A stretch of 59,101 nt of DNA, from contig CALSCO010001328.1 in NCBI GenBank assembly GCA_943704415.1, forward strand, positions 1 through 59,101, given 5' to 3'. The notes beneath the pieces were generated by a model. That model was not told where the DNA came from. It did not search any database and was given only the letters and a program-made list of their open reading frames with translations. Source of the DNA: Parvularia atlantis (Eukaryota > Opisthokonta > Rotosphaerida). How positions within the stretch are numbered: position 1 is the stretch's first letter; every line of letters starts with the position of its first letter. Below, one piece after another: positions 48,687 to 59,101 of this stretch. Position numbers and translations under genes: made by a program.

Positions 48687-50608
48687 ATGAGCCTCGCCCC
48701 GATCCCCGACCGCGTCCGCGACGTGCGCACGCGCGTCGAGCGCTTCATGGACGCGCACGTGTACCCGATCGAGCGCGCGGTGCTCGCGCGGGGCGCAGAC
48801 GCGACGGCGCTGCTGCGCGCGGCGCAGGCCGAGGCGAAGCGGCAGGGTCTGTGGGGTGCGCCTTGCTGGATGTTTGCACCCAGGCGCGCTGCTGATCGCG
48901 GGCGCCGGCGCAGCGCTCGGCCACCCAAAGGAGGGGCGCGCACGCACGCGCGCACGCACGCATCGCGCTGACACCGATGCGAAGGGCAGATTGGCGGCGG
49001 CGGCCTGCCGTTCATGGACTACGTGCTGGTGAACGAGGTGCAAGGCCGGAGCGAGATCGGGCAGCTGTGCCTCGGTGTGCGCGCGCGTGTGCGCCGTGTG
49101 CGCCGTGTGCTCCGTGTGCCCCGTGTGCCCCGTGCGCTCGCTCACCCTGCCCGCAGGTACGTTCACGCTGCAGGACTCGCTCATGTTCCACGCGTACGGC
49201 AATGAGCACCAACGCGCCGTGTACCTGCGCGGTCTCGTCGAAGGCACGATGTCGCCGTCGTTCGCGATGGTGCGCGTGTGCGTGCGCGGCGGGGCACGGC
49301 CGCTTACGCGGATGCTGCGACAGACCGAGCCCGCCGTCGCGAGCAGCGACCCGACGAGCCTGCAGACGCGCGCCGTGCTCGAGCGCGACGGGACCAAGGG
49401 CGACCTCGTCTGGGTGATCTCGGGGCGCAAGTGGTTCACAACCAACGCCAACGGCGCGGCCTTCACGACGGTCATGTGCAGGTGCGTGCGCATGTGCGCT
49501 CGTGTGCGCGCGCGAGGGCTGAGCGTGCGCGTGCATGGGGCCAGAACCGAGTTTGACGACGACGTGCCGGCGCACGCTGTCTTCTCGATGATCGTCGTCC
49601 CGACCAACACGCCCGTGCGCGCCGCCTCCGTCCCGCGCGTGCGCGCGCGCTGCCTCTGACTGCGCACACAGAGCTACAAGATCGTGCGCGAGACGCCGGT
49701 GGTGCGCGCGTCTGCGGCGCTCGCATGGGACGCTCACAGCTCGCGCGTGCACAGCTGGGCATCCTCGGCGGGCACTGCGAGGTGCACTTTGACAACGTGC
49801 GCGTGCCGGCCGACGCGCTGCTGGGCGAGCGCGGGCGCGGCTTTGAGATTGCGCAGGCACGCTCACCGCACAGCTCTGCTCTGCCGCGGCGCACCTGACC
49901 CGTGCCCGCCGCACGACAGCGCCGCCTCGGCCCGGGCCGCATCTTCCACTGCATGCGCTGGCTGGGCCAGGCGCAGCGCGCGTTCGACATCATGTGCCGG
50001 CGCCTGCACGAGCGCAAGATCCGCGGCGGGTGCGCCCCTGCGTGCCGTTGCTGCACGCCCGCGCGCCGACACTCGCGACACAGGCAGACGCTCGCGCAGA
50101 CGCAGCTGATGCAGCAGCACGTCTTCGAGTCGTACTGCGAGATCCAGGCGTGCCGGATGCTTACGCTCGCGGCCGCCGCGCGCCTCGACAGCGGCGACAG
50201 CGCGCGCGTGGACATCGCGGCGATCAAGGTCGTTGGCGCGGTGCGTTTGGCCGCCCCGGACGCCGTTGCACCGCTGAGCGTGCTGCGCCACGCAGCGCAT
50301 GCTGCACAGCGTGATCGACCGGGCGATCCAGGCGCACGGCGCAGCGGGCCTGACCGACGACACGCCGCTGTCGTACATGTACCGCGCCGGTGCGCGCGCT
50401 CCTGCCGTACCTCCTGCCATCACTGACGCGCGCGCGCGCGCCGCAGCCCGCTTCGGCCGCATCTACGACGGCCCCGACGAGGTTCGTGCCGCACCGCACG
50501 CAGGCCCGCCGCCCCTGACACTCGCGACAGGTGCACGTCATCAGCACGGCCCGCCAGTTGCTGTCGGTCTACCGCAACGGCGGCACGTGGGACTTTGCCA
50601 AGCTATGA
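48687..50608 (+). CDS. Acyl-CoA dehydrogenase, ACAD10/ACAD11 type
   Basis: FAD-dependent acyl-CoA dehydrogenase of mitochondrial or peroxisomal beta-oxidation; human ACAD11 and plant IBR3 act on unusual or 4-hydroxy acyl chains. It starts MSLAPIPDRVRDVRTRVERF at 48687. Spliced exons give PFMDYVLVNEVQGRSEIG, DSLMFHAYGNEHQRAVYLRG, the FAD-contact segment SFAMTEPAVASSDPT, VWVISGRKWFTTNANGAAF, GHCEVHFDNVRVPADALLGE, RGRGFEIAQRRLGPGRIFHC, MRWLGQAQRAFDIMCRR and QAHGAAGLTDDTPLSYMY. IYDGPDEVHVISTARQLL is near the C-terminus. TGA is at 50606-50608. Unlike animal ACAD10/11 and plant IBR3, there is no N-terminal aminoglycoside-phosphotransferase domain; the ORF starts directly with the dehydrogenase. The intron at 49857-49919 is GC-AG. 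I see no clear transit peptide and no C-terminal SKL. Confidence 0.9.
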
Positions 50609-50657
50609 CCGCCCGTGTCTGTGGTGCTTTTTCTTCTACCAGCGAGCGTGCTACCGC

Positions 50658-52480
50658 TCAACCAATCTTCTTGACTATCTGAACGACGTCCTGCGCGGGC
50701 ACGTGCGATCAACCAGCGCGCCGGCGCGTCGGCGAGCCGGAGCGCGCGCACCTCGTCCTCGAGCACGTGGTCGATGCCGACCTTTTGTGGGTTGTGCTTG
50801 ACCGAGCTGCCCCAGATCCACGCGCTGTGCCGCACAGGCGGTGAGTTGCGTGCAGTGCGCGCTTCGCGCGCAAATGGCCACGCACTACTTGAACTGTTCC
50901 TTCAGCCCCTTGTGGATGCTGTTGCAAAAGTCCAGCACCGTGTTCTTGCCGCGCTTGAGCACGACCGGCGCCTCGTAGTCCGGCAGCTGCCCGCGCGGCT
51001 TGGTGTAGCTGCGGGCGCGCTCAGCCGCCGCAGCCGCAGCCAAAGCGCCCGCAACGCACATGCGCACGAGGTCGAGGTACACCCACGCCATATCAAGCAA
51101 CTCGTCAAAGTTCCACTCGTGCTGCGTGCGCGTGCGCACCGCGTCAGCTGGCCAGTCACCGTGCTGCCCCCGCGACGCACATGCGACGAGATCGGGCACG
51201 TGTGCGGCACGCGCGTAAGGATGTCTGCGCGCACAACGTCAGCGCCGCGCAACCGTCGCGCAAGCACATGTCCACACCGAGCTCCTGCACGGAGATCTGG
51301 TCGATCTTGTTGAGCACGTAGATGCACGGGATGTAGATGCTTGCGCGGCCGGCCGGTCAGGCGGACCCCCGCACGTGTGCCGTGTGCCGTGTGCCGCGCA
51401 CCGGTTGCCCTCGATCACGTCAATCAGCTCCTCGGCCGACGCGTCTTGGCGGAAGACGATGTCGGCGTTGTGGATGCGGTACTCGCCGCAGATCGCCTTG
51501 ACCTCTTCCGTCTCAAGCTTGGTAAGTGTGACCTGCACGCGCGTTCTTGGCTCAGCTTGCGCTGCGCTGCCGCTGTGCGCCCAACCGTGCTGCTGATGTT
51601 GAGCCCGCCCTTGTCCTTCTTGCGGAAGGTGATCGCGGGCGGCTTCGAGTTGAGGCGGATGCCGTAGCCCTCGAGCTCGGCCTCGAGGATCTTCTTGTGG
51701 CCCTGGCGCACCGCACGGGTCAGCGAGCGTCCAGCACGCCGCAAGCAAGGAGCCCACCAGCGGCTTGAGCACGTCGAGCACCATAAAGATCAGGCTGCAC
51801 GTGCGGGCCACTAGGGTGCGCGGCGGTTGGCCTTTGTGACGCTGAGCGGCGTCGGCGACGCACCCGCGATGACCTGCCGTCCTCGCCCCTTGCCGTCCTT
51901 GGCGCCCTCAATGATGCCGGGCAGGTCGAGGATCTGCGTGGACGCGCAGCGTCAGCAGGCACCGCGCGCAACGAACACACGCACCTGAAACTTGGCGCCG
52001 CGCACCTGCAGCACCCCGGGCACCTGTGGCGCGTTGCGTCACGCTCGGTACAGCGCGCGCGCGCACACGTCCAAAGCGCACCGTCGTGAGCGTCGTAAAC
52101 TCGTACGCGGCCACCTCCGAGTACGTGCCCGTGAGCTTGGTCATCAGCGTCGACTTGCCGACGGACGGGAAGCCTGCGCCGCGCGCACGGTCAGCGCCTC
52201 CTTGTCTTCCACTTCAACGGCTGTGCGGACCGATGAAGCCGATGCGCGCCACGCCCGTCTTGGCCACGTCGAAGCCTGCGCGCGCCCTCACGGCATCAGC
52301 ACGTGCCAGCGCTGAAGCCGCTCACACGCACGCACCCTCGCCCGGTCCGCCGCCGCCGCCGCCCTTCGGCTCGAGCAGCTCACGGCGCAGCTTGGCGACC
52401 TGGGCCTTGAGGCGCCCAAGGTGGTACGACGTCGCCTTGTTCTTCTGCGTCTTGGCCATCTCGGCCTCGATCTCCTGCAG

Positions 52481-52515
<35 letters not shown>

Positions 52516-52603
52516 GGCGCACGCGCGCGCACGGTGTGAGCGCCGGAGCGCACGACCGACCGGCGCGCAGCGGACGCACGGCGATGCGCTCAAGCACGCC
52601 CAT
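50658..52603 (-). CDS. DRG1: Developmentally regulated GTP-binding protein 1 (DRG1/Rbg1)
   Basis: Conserved Obg-related translational GTPase that partners DFRP1/Tma46 and helps stalled ribosomes. It starts MGVLERIA at 52603, joined to [20 protein letters not shown], then [21 protein letters not shown]1 is [15 protein letters not shown]3 is [20 protein letters not shown], and G4 is VLNKIDQIS. Other exact family segments are [32 protein letters not shown] and [20 protein letters not shown]. The C-terminal TGS domain has [20 protein letters not shown] and ends [23 protein letters not shown] is at 50658-50660. [12 protein letters not shown] and NPQKVG point to DRG1, not DRG2. The first intron carries a 32-base G run five bases from its acceptor. 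It converges on the ACAD gene (49 bases) and diverges from the coiled-coil gene (110 bases). Confidence 0.96.
52482..52513 (-). repeat. 32-base poly-C (poly-G on gene strand) next to a DRG1 3' splice site
   Basis: A pure run of 32 C on the plus strand lies inside DRG1 intron 1. On the coding strand it is 32 G followed by CTGCAG and then the exon GAGATCGAG. The usual pyrimidine tract is therefore replaced by a G run that could form a quadruplex. The length may be a sequencing or assembly artefact. Confidence 0.85.
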
Positions 52604-52648
52604 GGCTCACGCGGTCTGTGTATGTCGCGGAAGTGTGCCGGCGCACCT

Positions 52649-52658
52649 CGAAGCTTCG
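52649..52658. promoter_or_regulatory. Palindrome CGAAGCTTCG between DRG1 and the coiled-coil gene
   Basis: A perfect 10-base palindrome lies in the 110-base divergent spacer. It contains GAAnnTTC, the core spacing of a heat-shock element, followed by a poor third half site. A T-run (TTTTTTTTTT) lies at about 52684-52693. Any regulatory role is a guess from position. Confidence 0.3.
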
Positions 52659-52713
52659 CAGAGCCTTCGACCGTTACGGATACTTTTTTTTTCCAGTAAG
52701 GCAACCTTCAGAC

Positions 52714-55070
52714 ATGCCGCTGTCGTCCGACCAAGGCGCGTGCGCGCCCGCGTACCCTGCTCGCTGCACGCAGGCTGCTGACGATCGCGCTGCTCGCAGT
52801 CAAGACGCCCAGCCGGCGCGCCAACCCGAGCATGAGCAAGATCCTCTCGCACGAGCCGCTCACGCCGCCGACCAAGCCTGACGCGGCGGCCAAGCTCACG
52901 TTCGAGGAACTGGCCGCACCGAGCAAGGAAAACGCGCCCGCGCCCTCCAGCAACGTCGCGAGCGTGCTCGGCGGCGCGCGCCCGGCCGCCAAGAAGACCG
53001 ACCCGGTCGCCGCCGCCGTCGCCGACCCGACGGACGGCTCGCAGGCGCTCAAGTGCGCGCCTCGTCCTGCGCGCTGCTCGCCGCCGCGGCTGACGTGAAG
53101 CACAGGCGCAGCGGCATCCGCACGTTCCACGCGGGCGCGGCGCCGTCGACGGCTGCTGCCGTGGACGCGAGCGCCGACCGCGTCGCGCGCCTCGAGCAGC
53201 AGCTGATGGCGCTGCAGGAGGAGCAGCAGGTACTCAAGGCGCAGGCGCAGCAGGGTGCGTGCCGCGCCGTTTCCACATCGCACGATCTCATGCGTCACCG
53301 GCGCGAGCAGAGGCCAAGGCGCACGAGGCCGCCGAGAAGCGCGTCGGTGAGAAGGTCGCCGAGGCGCAGCGGCTGCATCTGGCGGCGCAGCAGGGCACCG
53401 AGCGCATCGCTGTGCTGGGTGCAACCCCGGCGGGCGTGAACGTGCCGCTGCATGCTGACAACGACGTGGCACACAGAGAAGGAGCTCGAGGGCGAGCGCG
53501 CCAGCCGCCGCAACGACGCCAAGACGCACCAGGACGCCGAGGCGGCGGTGCAGTCGCAGCTCAAGAAGGAGCAGGCGCTGCGGTGCGATCTGCGCCTGCA
53601 GCACACGCAGCTGACATGAGCGGGCGTGCCCAACGCGACAGGCACAAGGCCGAGGCCGAGCTCTCGCGCGTCAACAAGCTGTACAGCGACGAGCTCCACA
53701 GCCGCTTGCAGAACGAGGCGCAGGCGCAATCGGTCAAGGTCGACCTCGAGAGCACGTCCAAGCGCCTTGAGGCGCAGGAGCAGAAGCTGTCGGACACGCA
53801 GAAGACGCGCACGCGCCGGTGCGCGCATGCTGCTCAACCACGCGCGCGGTGTCTCACGCCTTGCGCCAGCTCGCTCGACTTCCAGGAGGAGCGCAACCTG
53901 CGGCTGCAAGTGCAGGAGGACTTTGCGGCCTTCAAGGAGGAGACCAAGGGCGCGCTGGCCGTGCGCGACGCCCAGGTGATGCCGGTCGCCGTTGGTTTGG
54001 TGCTCGAGCTGACGCGAGACACGCAGATCGAGACGCTGCAGACCAAGCTCGCCGCGACCGAGGAGCAGCTCGCCATGGCCGACGGAGCAGTCAGCGTGGC
54101 CAACGCGGCCGCGACCAAGGCGGTGGCGCAGGTGGCCGAGCTCAAGAGCAGTCTTCTGGTTGCGACCGGCCGCGTCGCCGAGCTCGAACAGGTGCGCGAG
54201 CGTCCGGCGAGTGTGTACGGTCGCTCACGCCGGCCGCAGACGACCGCACAGCTACGCAACGACCTCACGGCCGAGCGTGCGGCGTACCAGCGGCTCGAGC
54301 AGCAGTGTGCCGTCGACGCCAACAAGACGCGCGGCGCCATGGAGGCCGCGCAAGAGCGCATGCTGACCCACCGCGACGACGCCTTGATGGCCCAGCGCGC
54401 GACGACGTCGAGCCAGGAGCAGCAGGCGCAGGAGCGGCGGGAACGCATGATGGTTCGTCTGCCGCCGTGCGGACAGGCACGCTGCTAAGCACGCGCTCCT
54501 GGCAGGCCCAGGACACGATCAGCCAGCTCATGGCCGTGCACGCTGAGCTGCAGCGCGAACTGGACCAGGAGCGCGTCGAGACGCGGCCGCTCTTGCAGCA
54601 GCAGCTGCAGGCGCGGGAGGTACGCGCTTGTGGAGTGATCGTGGGGCCGTTCGTGTGACGTGCGCCGCAGAGCGAGCTGGCCGCGTTGCTGCACCAGCTG
54701 CACGACGCGAGCGGGACGGTCGCGCAGCTGTCGAACGCGCGGCAGGACCTGCAGAAGCAGGTGTCGACGCTGCAGGAGGTGCACGATTTGCGTTGAGTCG
54801 CAGCGCGCGATGCTGATCTGCTCTCCGGGCGCACGTACAGTCGCTCCAGCTCGCCCTCGCCGAGAACAAGGCGCTGTCTGAGCGCGTCGACGTGACCGAG
54901 AAGGCAGTCGAGGCCCAGAAGGAGCAGAACCGCGCCGACCGCGCGCGCATGGATAAGGGTGCGCCCGTGCGCGCGCCCAACAGCCGCGCGTCCTCACCCA
55001 CGCACACGCACACGCAGAGATTGACATGCAGCAGCGCATGCTGCGCAGCACGTCGCGGACAGCCAAGTGA
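52714..55070 (+). CDS. Long coiled-coil protein of unknown function
   Basis: I do not recognise the family. A first exon MPLSSDQ at 52714 joins through a GC-AG intron (about 52736-52798) to VKTPSRRANPSMSKILSHEP, then LTPPTKPDAAAKLTFEELAA and PSKENAPAP. This basic N-terminus carries S/T-P and KEN sequences. After a short Gly/Ala linker come about 600 residues of near-continuous heptad coiled coil: VARLEQQLMALQEEQQVLKA, AELSRVNKLYSDELHSRLQN, QIETLQTKLAATEEQLAMAD, QLMAVHAELQRELDQERVET and LALAENKALSERVDVTEKAV. It ends RMLRSTSRTAK-TGA at 55068-55070. The KEN tripeptide and TP sites would suit a cell-cycle or centrosome/spindle protein degraded by APC/C, but this is only a hint. About ten short introns are present. 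It ends 132 bases from the UVRAG stop. Confidence 0.75.
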
Positions 55071-55202
55071 CGCGGCGTGCAACCTGTTCTCCCCCTCCTT
55101 GTGCTATGTGTGCCCGTGCAGAGTCCCCGAGTCCAGCAGCCAGTCTATATCGATAGTAGGCCTAACACGCGCGAAAAAAAAAAAAAGAAAACGCCCGGCG
55201 GC
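55071..55202. other. Spacer between convergent coiled-coil gene and UVRAG
   Basis: This 132-base 3'-3' spacer holds an AT-richer patch (CTATATCGATAGTAGGCC, about 55143-55160) and an A-run with interruptions (about 55174-55190), probably polyadenylation signals for one or both genes. No gene is seen. Confidence 0.45.
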
Positions 55203-57056
55203 TCACAACCCCGGGTCTGCGCCGTCGTGCCGCTTGCCGGTCTCCTGCTCGAGCAGGTAGAGCAAATTTGGCAGCGTGTTGCGTACGTCCTGCGACAGCG
55301 GCCCGCGCGCCATGAGCAGCTGCGCCGGCGCGCGTGTGTCAGCCTGCGTCGCCCGCACAGCGTGCGCACGCGTGAGCGCACCTGCTCTATACTCTTGTTC
55401 AGCAGAAACACGCCCTTCTCGAACCTGCTGCGCTCGACGCCCTTGCTGTACAGCGGGAACCTGTGCGCACGCAGCGCTCAGGCACGAGTGCTGGGGCGCG
55501 CGCATGCGCACTCTGCGTTGCTGAAACCGTCCTCGCGGATGGTCGAGCGCGAGCCCACCGGGTTGATGGTGAAGATCAGCGGCACGTCGCAGTACACGGC
55601 CATGGCCAGCACCACCTGGGACGTCCACCCGAGCGCCGTTGCGATCTGCTCCTCGTCGCACCCTGCACGACACGGCGGTGAGCGCGACGCCGGGCAGCAG
55701 CCAGCGCCGCGCACCCTGGTAGTCGACGTTCGGCAGCAGCACGCCCATGATTGAGACGAGCGGCGCCGAGCCCTTGCCCGCCGCAACCGCCTTGACCACG
55801 CGCAGCTGGAACACCTCCTGCAGCTGCCGCAGCAGCAAGGCGCGCCGCGTCCGCACCATCGCGTGGGTCTGCCGGAGGATCTCGCTGCAGTGACCGCCGT
55901 CAGCACCGGCCCAGCCTCAGCCGCGGCGCGCACCGGTTCTGCTGGATCTCGGTCGCGATCGTCCGCAACTCGGCCGTCTGCTTGCCCAGCCGCTCGCGCG
56001 CGACGTCCAGGTCGGCCGAGCGCCGGCGCAGGTTCTGCAGTCGCTGCTCGTTGCTCGCGCGGTCTGCGGCGGTCTGTGCTCAGAAGCTGCATGGCGCGCG
56101 CACGCAGTGCCTGCCCGTCGCACGTACGCGCTGCTGCGGCGCTCCGCACACGCTCGAGCTCGGCCGCGAGCCGGTCGCGGCGCTCGCGGTGGCTTGCGTG
56201 GAGCTGCATCACCGCCATCGTGTGTCCCGACAGGGCCATGCGCTTGTCGAGCTCAAGCGCCAGCGCCTGCTTGTGCACGCGCACGTCCAGCAACACGCGC
56301 AGCTTGACAAGGATGCTGCGCGGCCCGCGTGTGAGCGCCTGGGCCGCGTCGTGCATCACTCGCCCAGCGCGCACGTCGCCAGCGCGGCCTCGTTGTACGA
56401 CTGCACGACGCGGCTCTTGTCGGCGCGCAGCAGGCCCAGCTTGTACTCGGGCTGCACGCCGTCCGCGGCGCCGTTCGCCGCGCTCGCCGCGCACGGGTCC
56501 AGCCCGAACCAGAGGCCGTTGACGCGGAACAGCAGCTCGTTCGCGCGCGTTGACGGCACCAGGTCCTTGAGCTGCGCGCGCGCACGGCTCGGCACACCCC
56601 GCACACGATGCAGGGCAGCGCCGCACGCACCTCCTCGCCCTGCGGCACCAGGCCGCGCAGGTCCACGACCCACTCGAGCAGGACGCGCCGTGTGGCGTCC
56701 GCGCCGTTGGCCGTGCTGGGCGGGTGCGCGTCGGGCACCCACCACACGCGCACGACCAGCGCTGTGCCCGCGAGGTCGACGCCGTCCGCGTACGCCGCGC
56801 TGCTGAACGGCGCCCACGACGGGTTCTGGGCGCGGGCGTGAGCCGCGCACACGAGAGCGCCTGCACGCACCATCGTTCCACGCAGCACCTCGCTGCTGTA
56901 GTAGTGCGCGCCGCCGTCCGCGTGCAGCGTGAACGCCACGCCGCCACTGCTGCCGCCTCTGCTGCCGCCCGCGTGCCGCGCCAGGTTGCGCCCGACGAGC
57001 TCCGTGAGGTGCCGCAGCCGGCGCTGCGACGTCGACAGCCGCGCTGCTGCACTCAT
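55203..57056 (-). CDS. UVRAG: UVRAG/Vps38-like autophagy and endosome protein
   Basis: Beclin-1 partner in PI3-kinase complex II, which makes PI3P on endosomes and autophagosomes. It starts MSAAARLSTSQRRLRHLTEL at 57056. A C2-like region follows (FTLHADGGAHYYSSEVLRGT, NPSWAPFSSAAYADGVDLAG, LVVRVWWVPD, LLEWVVDLRGLVP, ANELLFRVNGLWFGLD). A coiled coil comes next (ALELDKRMALSGHTMAVMQL; RDRLAAELERVRSAA; ARERLGKQTAELRTIATEIQ). The C-terminal BARA-like domain has RTRRALLLRQLQEVFQLRVV, LVSIMGVLLPNVDYQGA, IATALGWTSQVVLAMAVYCD, VPLIFTINPVGSRSTIRED, and the family signature FPLYSKGVERSRFEKGVFLL. It ends HDGADPGL-TGA at 55203-55205. FPLYSKG-RFEKGVFLLNKSIEQL separates UVRAG from Atg14. The introns are short with usual borders. 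Confidence 0.9.
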
Positions 57057-57158
57057 GCCGTGCGGCTTCCCCGGTGCGTCACACCAGTGACTGGCGATAT
57101 GCAATCGACTTGGTAGGCCTATGTGTATGACTTTGGCTTCGCGCGCCACCGGTCACGG

Positions 57159-59101
57159 TCACGCAAACGCAAAGACGGCCTTGTCGCCTGCGACCATCCG
57201 GGCCGCCCGCGCGCTGCCGACGACGCGCTCGAGCCGCAGCACGTCGAAGCGCGTGAACAGGACCGTGCACGACGCGTCCTCGCCCGCCTCAAGCAGATTG
57301 AGCAGCTCTACGCCGGCGCGCGTCTCAGCACGATGCGTTGCGCACACAGCCCGGGCAGCGCACCGGGGTAGAACTGCGCGTTGGCCGGCGGCGCGTAAAA
57401 GACCAGGTGCCGAATGCCGCGCACGCGCAGCCGGCGGAAGAAGTGCAGGCGCTCGCTGCGCCCGACGAGCATCAGCCGCCTGCGCACACACCAACGCGAG
57501 GCGGCGCACCTGTACAGCATCAGGTCGCGCTGCCCGCTCAGGAACCGCGAGCGCGCGCGCGCGACGTTGCTGTCGCTTGTGTACCTGGCATTGCGTTAGC
57601 GCACATGCGCCCCTTGCGAGTGCCGCCACGCACTCGGACAAACCCGCGAAGGGCACCTCGATCGCGCGCAGGTGGTTGCGCAGGCGCACGTACTCAAAGT
57701 ACGTCGGCACAAAGATGCACGTGTGCTTGCCCGCCGTTGAGCTGCGCAACGCTGGCAGCACCTGCATCGCGCGCGCGTGTGTGAGTCTCTGTCGGCACGG
57801 CTCGCTCGCATTTCGCTGCACCTTGCTCACGAAAAACTCGAACCGCGCGTCCTCCGCCTGCGCTGGGTCGGTCGCCGGCACGCGGTGGTACACGTGCTGC
57901 AGCTGCCGCACGACGTGCCCGATCGAGCCGCTCTCGCTGGCGCGGCGCGTCTTGACCTTGCCCATGAAGTTGGCGCTGCACGCGGCCAGTCTCAGTCGGC
58001 GCGCGGATCGATTCGGCGGCGCGCACCAGTGCCGGTTGAACAGCGCGTTGGCCTCGGGGAAGGCAAAGTCACTCAAGACGATCGTCTGCCGCACGTGCCT
58101 GGCTAGACCGTCCAGCGACCACTGCCGCACGCGCGAAAAATCGCAGCCGTGCGGCTGCTTCGGCACCAGGTTCATGCACTCGAACACGTTCTGCACCACG
58201 CCCGGTCAGCCGCGCATCACCGCCACGCTACACCGCCGTCACTGGCGCACCAGCACGTGGTCCCAGTTCTGCATCGCCAGCACATGCGCGTACCCGACCA
58301 CGGCCACCTCGACCGACGACAGAAAGTCAAAGTCGCGCTTCTTCTCGCCTTCCAGCGCACAGCAGGCGTCAGACGTCGCACACGCAAGCGAGCAGGGCGC
58401 ACCCTCCGCGCCGATGACCAGGCGCAGGCCCAGCGGCGACGCGATGACGATGTCCGAGGCGTAAAAGTCGGCGTACAGCTTGAAGCTCTTGCGCGTGAGC
58501 TGCGCCGTCCCGTCCGCCTCAGCGCGCGCCGCATGCACATAGGCACGTGGCACACCTTGATGCCGATGCGGAAGCAGTCGTCGACGTTGCCGTCAAAGAT
58601 GCGCTCGTAGTCGGCCGGCTTAGGCGGCTTGGGTCTGGACACGCGTGCGCGACACACGGCGTCGGCACGCCACCGCTGCCGCAAACGCGACACACGCACG
58701 CAGGCGCGCCCGCCACCGCCGCCGCCGCCGCCGCCAGACGCTCCTCCTCGCGGCCGAGCCTGTCCTCGTCCGACAGGTCGTACTCGTCGAAGAAGCGCTT
58801 GCGGTTCTCGACAGTGAACGAGGCCTGCAGCACCGCGCACAGCTCAGCACATCACCGCGTCGCACCGCGCGCGCACGCACGTTCGGTTCGGCCACGGGCG
58901 CGAGCGCGATGATGTCCTGCACGAGCTGGAACGCCTGGTAGCGGAACGGGAGGATGACGAGCACCTTTGGGCGCGTGAAGCCCTGGTCGCGCAGCTCGAG
59001 CGCGCCGACGGCTCCGTGCAGCTTGGCCGTGTTGCGCAGCACGCGGTCGCGCGTCCTGATTGCCCCCCCGGGTGCGTCTTTTGAGCGGTGACGGCGCGCG
59101 G
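57159..59101 (-). CDS. UTP25: U3 snoRNA-associated protein UTP25 (DEF), 5' partial
   Basis: Small-subunit processome component with a degenerate DEAD-box-like helicase fold, acting in the nucleolus on pre-18S rRNA. The part inside the window starts within [20 protein letters not shown], then [20 protein letters not shown]. Later exons read [92 protein letters not shown] and [19 protein letters not shown]. The rest includes [55 protein letters not shown] and [14 protein letters not shown] before TGA at 57159-57161. The phrases [11 protein letters not shown] and [19 protein letters not shown] are specific for this family. As in other UTP25 proteins, no true DEAD motif is present. The N-terminal acidic region and start codon lie beyond 59101. 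It is 102 bases upstream of the UVRAG start, on the same strand. Confidence 0.92.

Noticed and set aside
57159-59101. Active DEAD-box helicase.
   Set aside because: Despite the helicase-like fold, the motifs match UTP25/DEF, which lacks the DEAD and SAT motifs.

Overview
This window is nuclear DNA of a eukaryote with a very compact, GC-rich (about two thirds G+C by eye) and intron-dense genome. Nineteen host protein genes and one broken bacterial/phage-like insert fill almost all of the 59 kb. I see no rRNA, tRNA or CRISPR array. Introns are mostly 50-70 bases. They start GTGCG and end in CAG, usually with a CTGAC/CTGAN branch-like motif 10-35 bases before the acceptor. At least six introns start with GC instead of GT. 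Each CDS entry gives the genomic span from start to stop codon, with many introns inside.

The lineage is not settled by the sequence. The gene set includes a Polycomb RING (PCGF) protein, a COMM-domain protein, an NHE8-type exchanger, a TONSOKU/TONSL homologue without ankyrin repeats, a YGR210C-type GTPase, an Hst3/Hst4-type sirtuin and a possible DASH Dad1 subunit. That fits a unicellular alga or protist better than an animal, a land plant or a yeast. High GC plus GC-AG introns would suit a haptophyte such as a pavlovophyte, but a GC-rich protist near fungi or animals is also possible.

Layout, left to right: eIF4A (+, 5' end outside the window); PCGF (-) and RRP9 (+), divergent across 36 bp with a palindromic G-box; a CH-DH-PH-PH Rho-GEF (-); a YGR210C-type GTPase (+); sirtuin, COMMD, NHE8 and a 16-kb giant HECT ubiquitin ligase (all -, 31-63 bp apart); a small Dad1-like gene (+) whose start codon overlaps that of the HECT gene; a histidine acid phosphatase (-) and ARP6 (+) with start codons 6 bp apart; TONSL (-) and a catalytically dead MTMR9-like myotubularin (+); the fossil insert; an ACAD10/11-type acyl-CoA dehydrogenase (+); DRG1 (-) and a coiled-coil protein (+); UVRAG (-); and UTP25 (-, 5' end outside the window).

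These are unrelated housekeeping genes, not an operon. Chromatin genes are nevertheless frequent: PCGF (H2A ubiquitination), sirtuin (probably H3K56 deacetylation), ARP6 (H2A.Z exchange) and TONSL (post-replicative histones). RRP9 and UTP25 both serve the small-subunit processome. MTMR9 and UVRAG both touch PI3P and endosome biology. The most unusual points are the near-zero divergent promoters, the sirtuin with a histone-H1-like tail, the dead myotubularin and the bacterial-like fossil.
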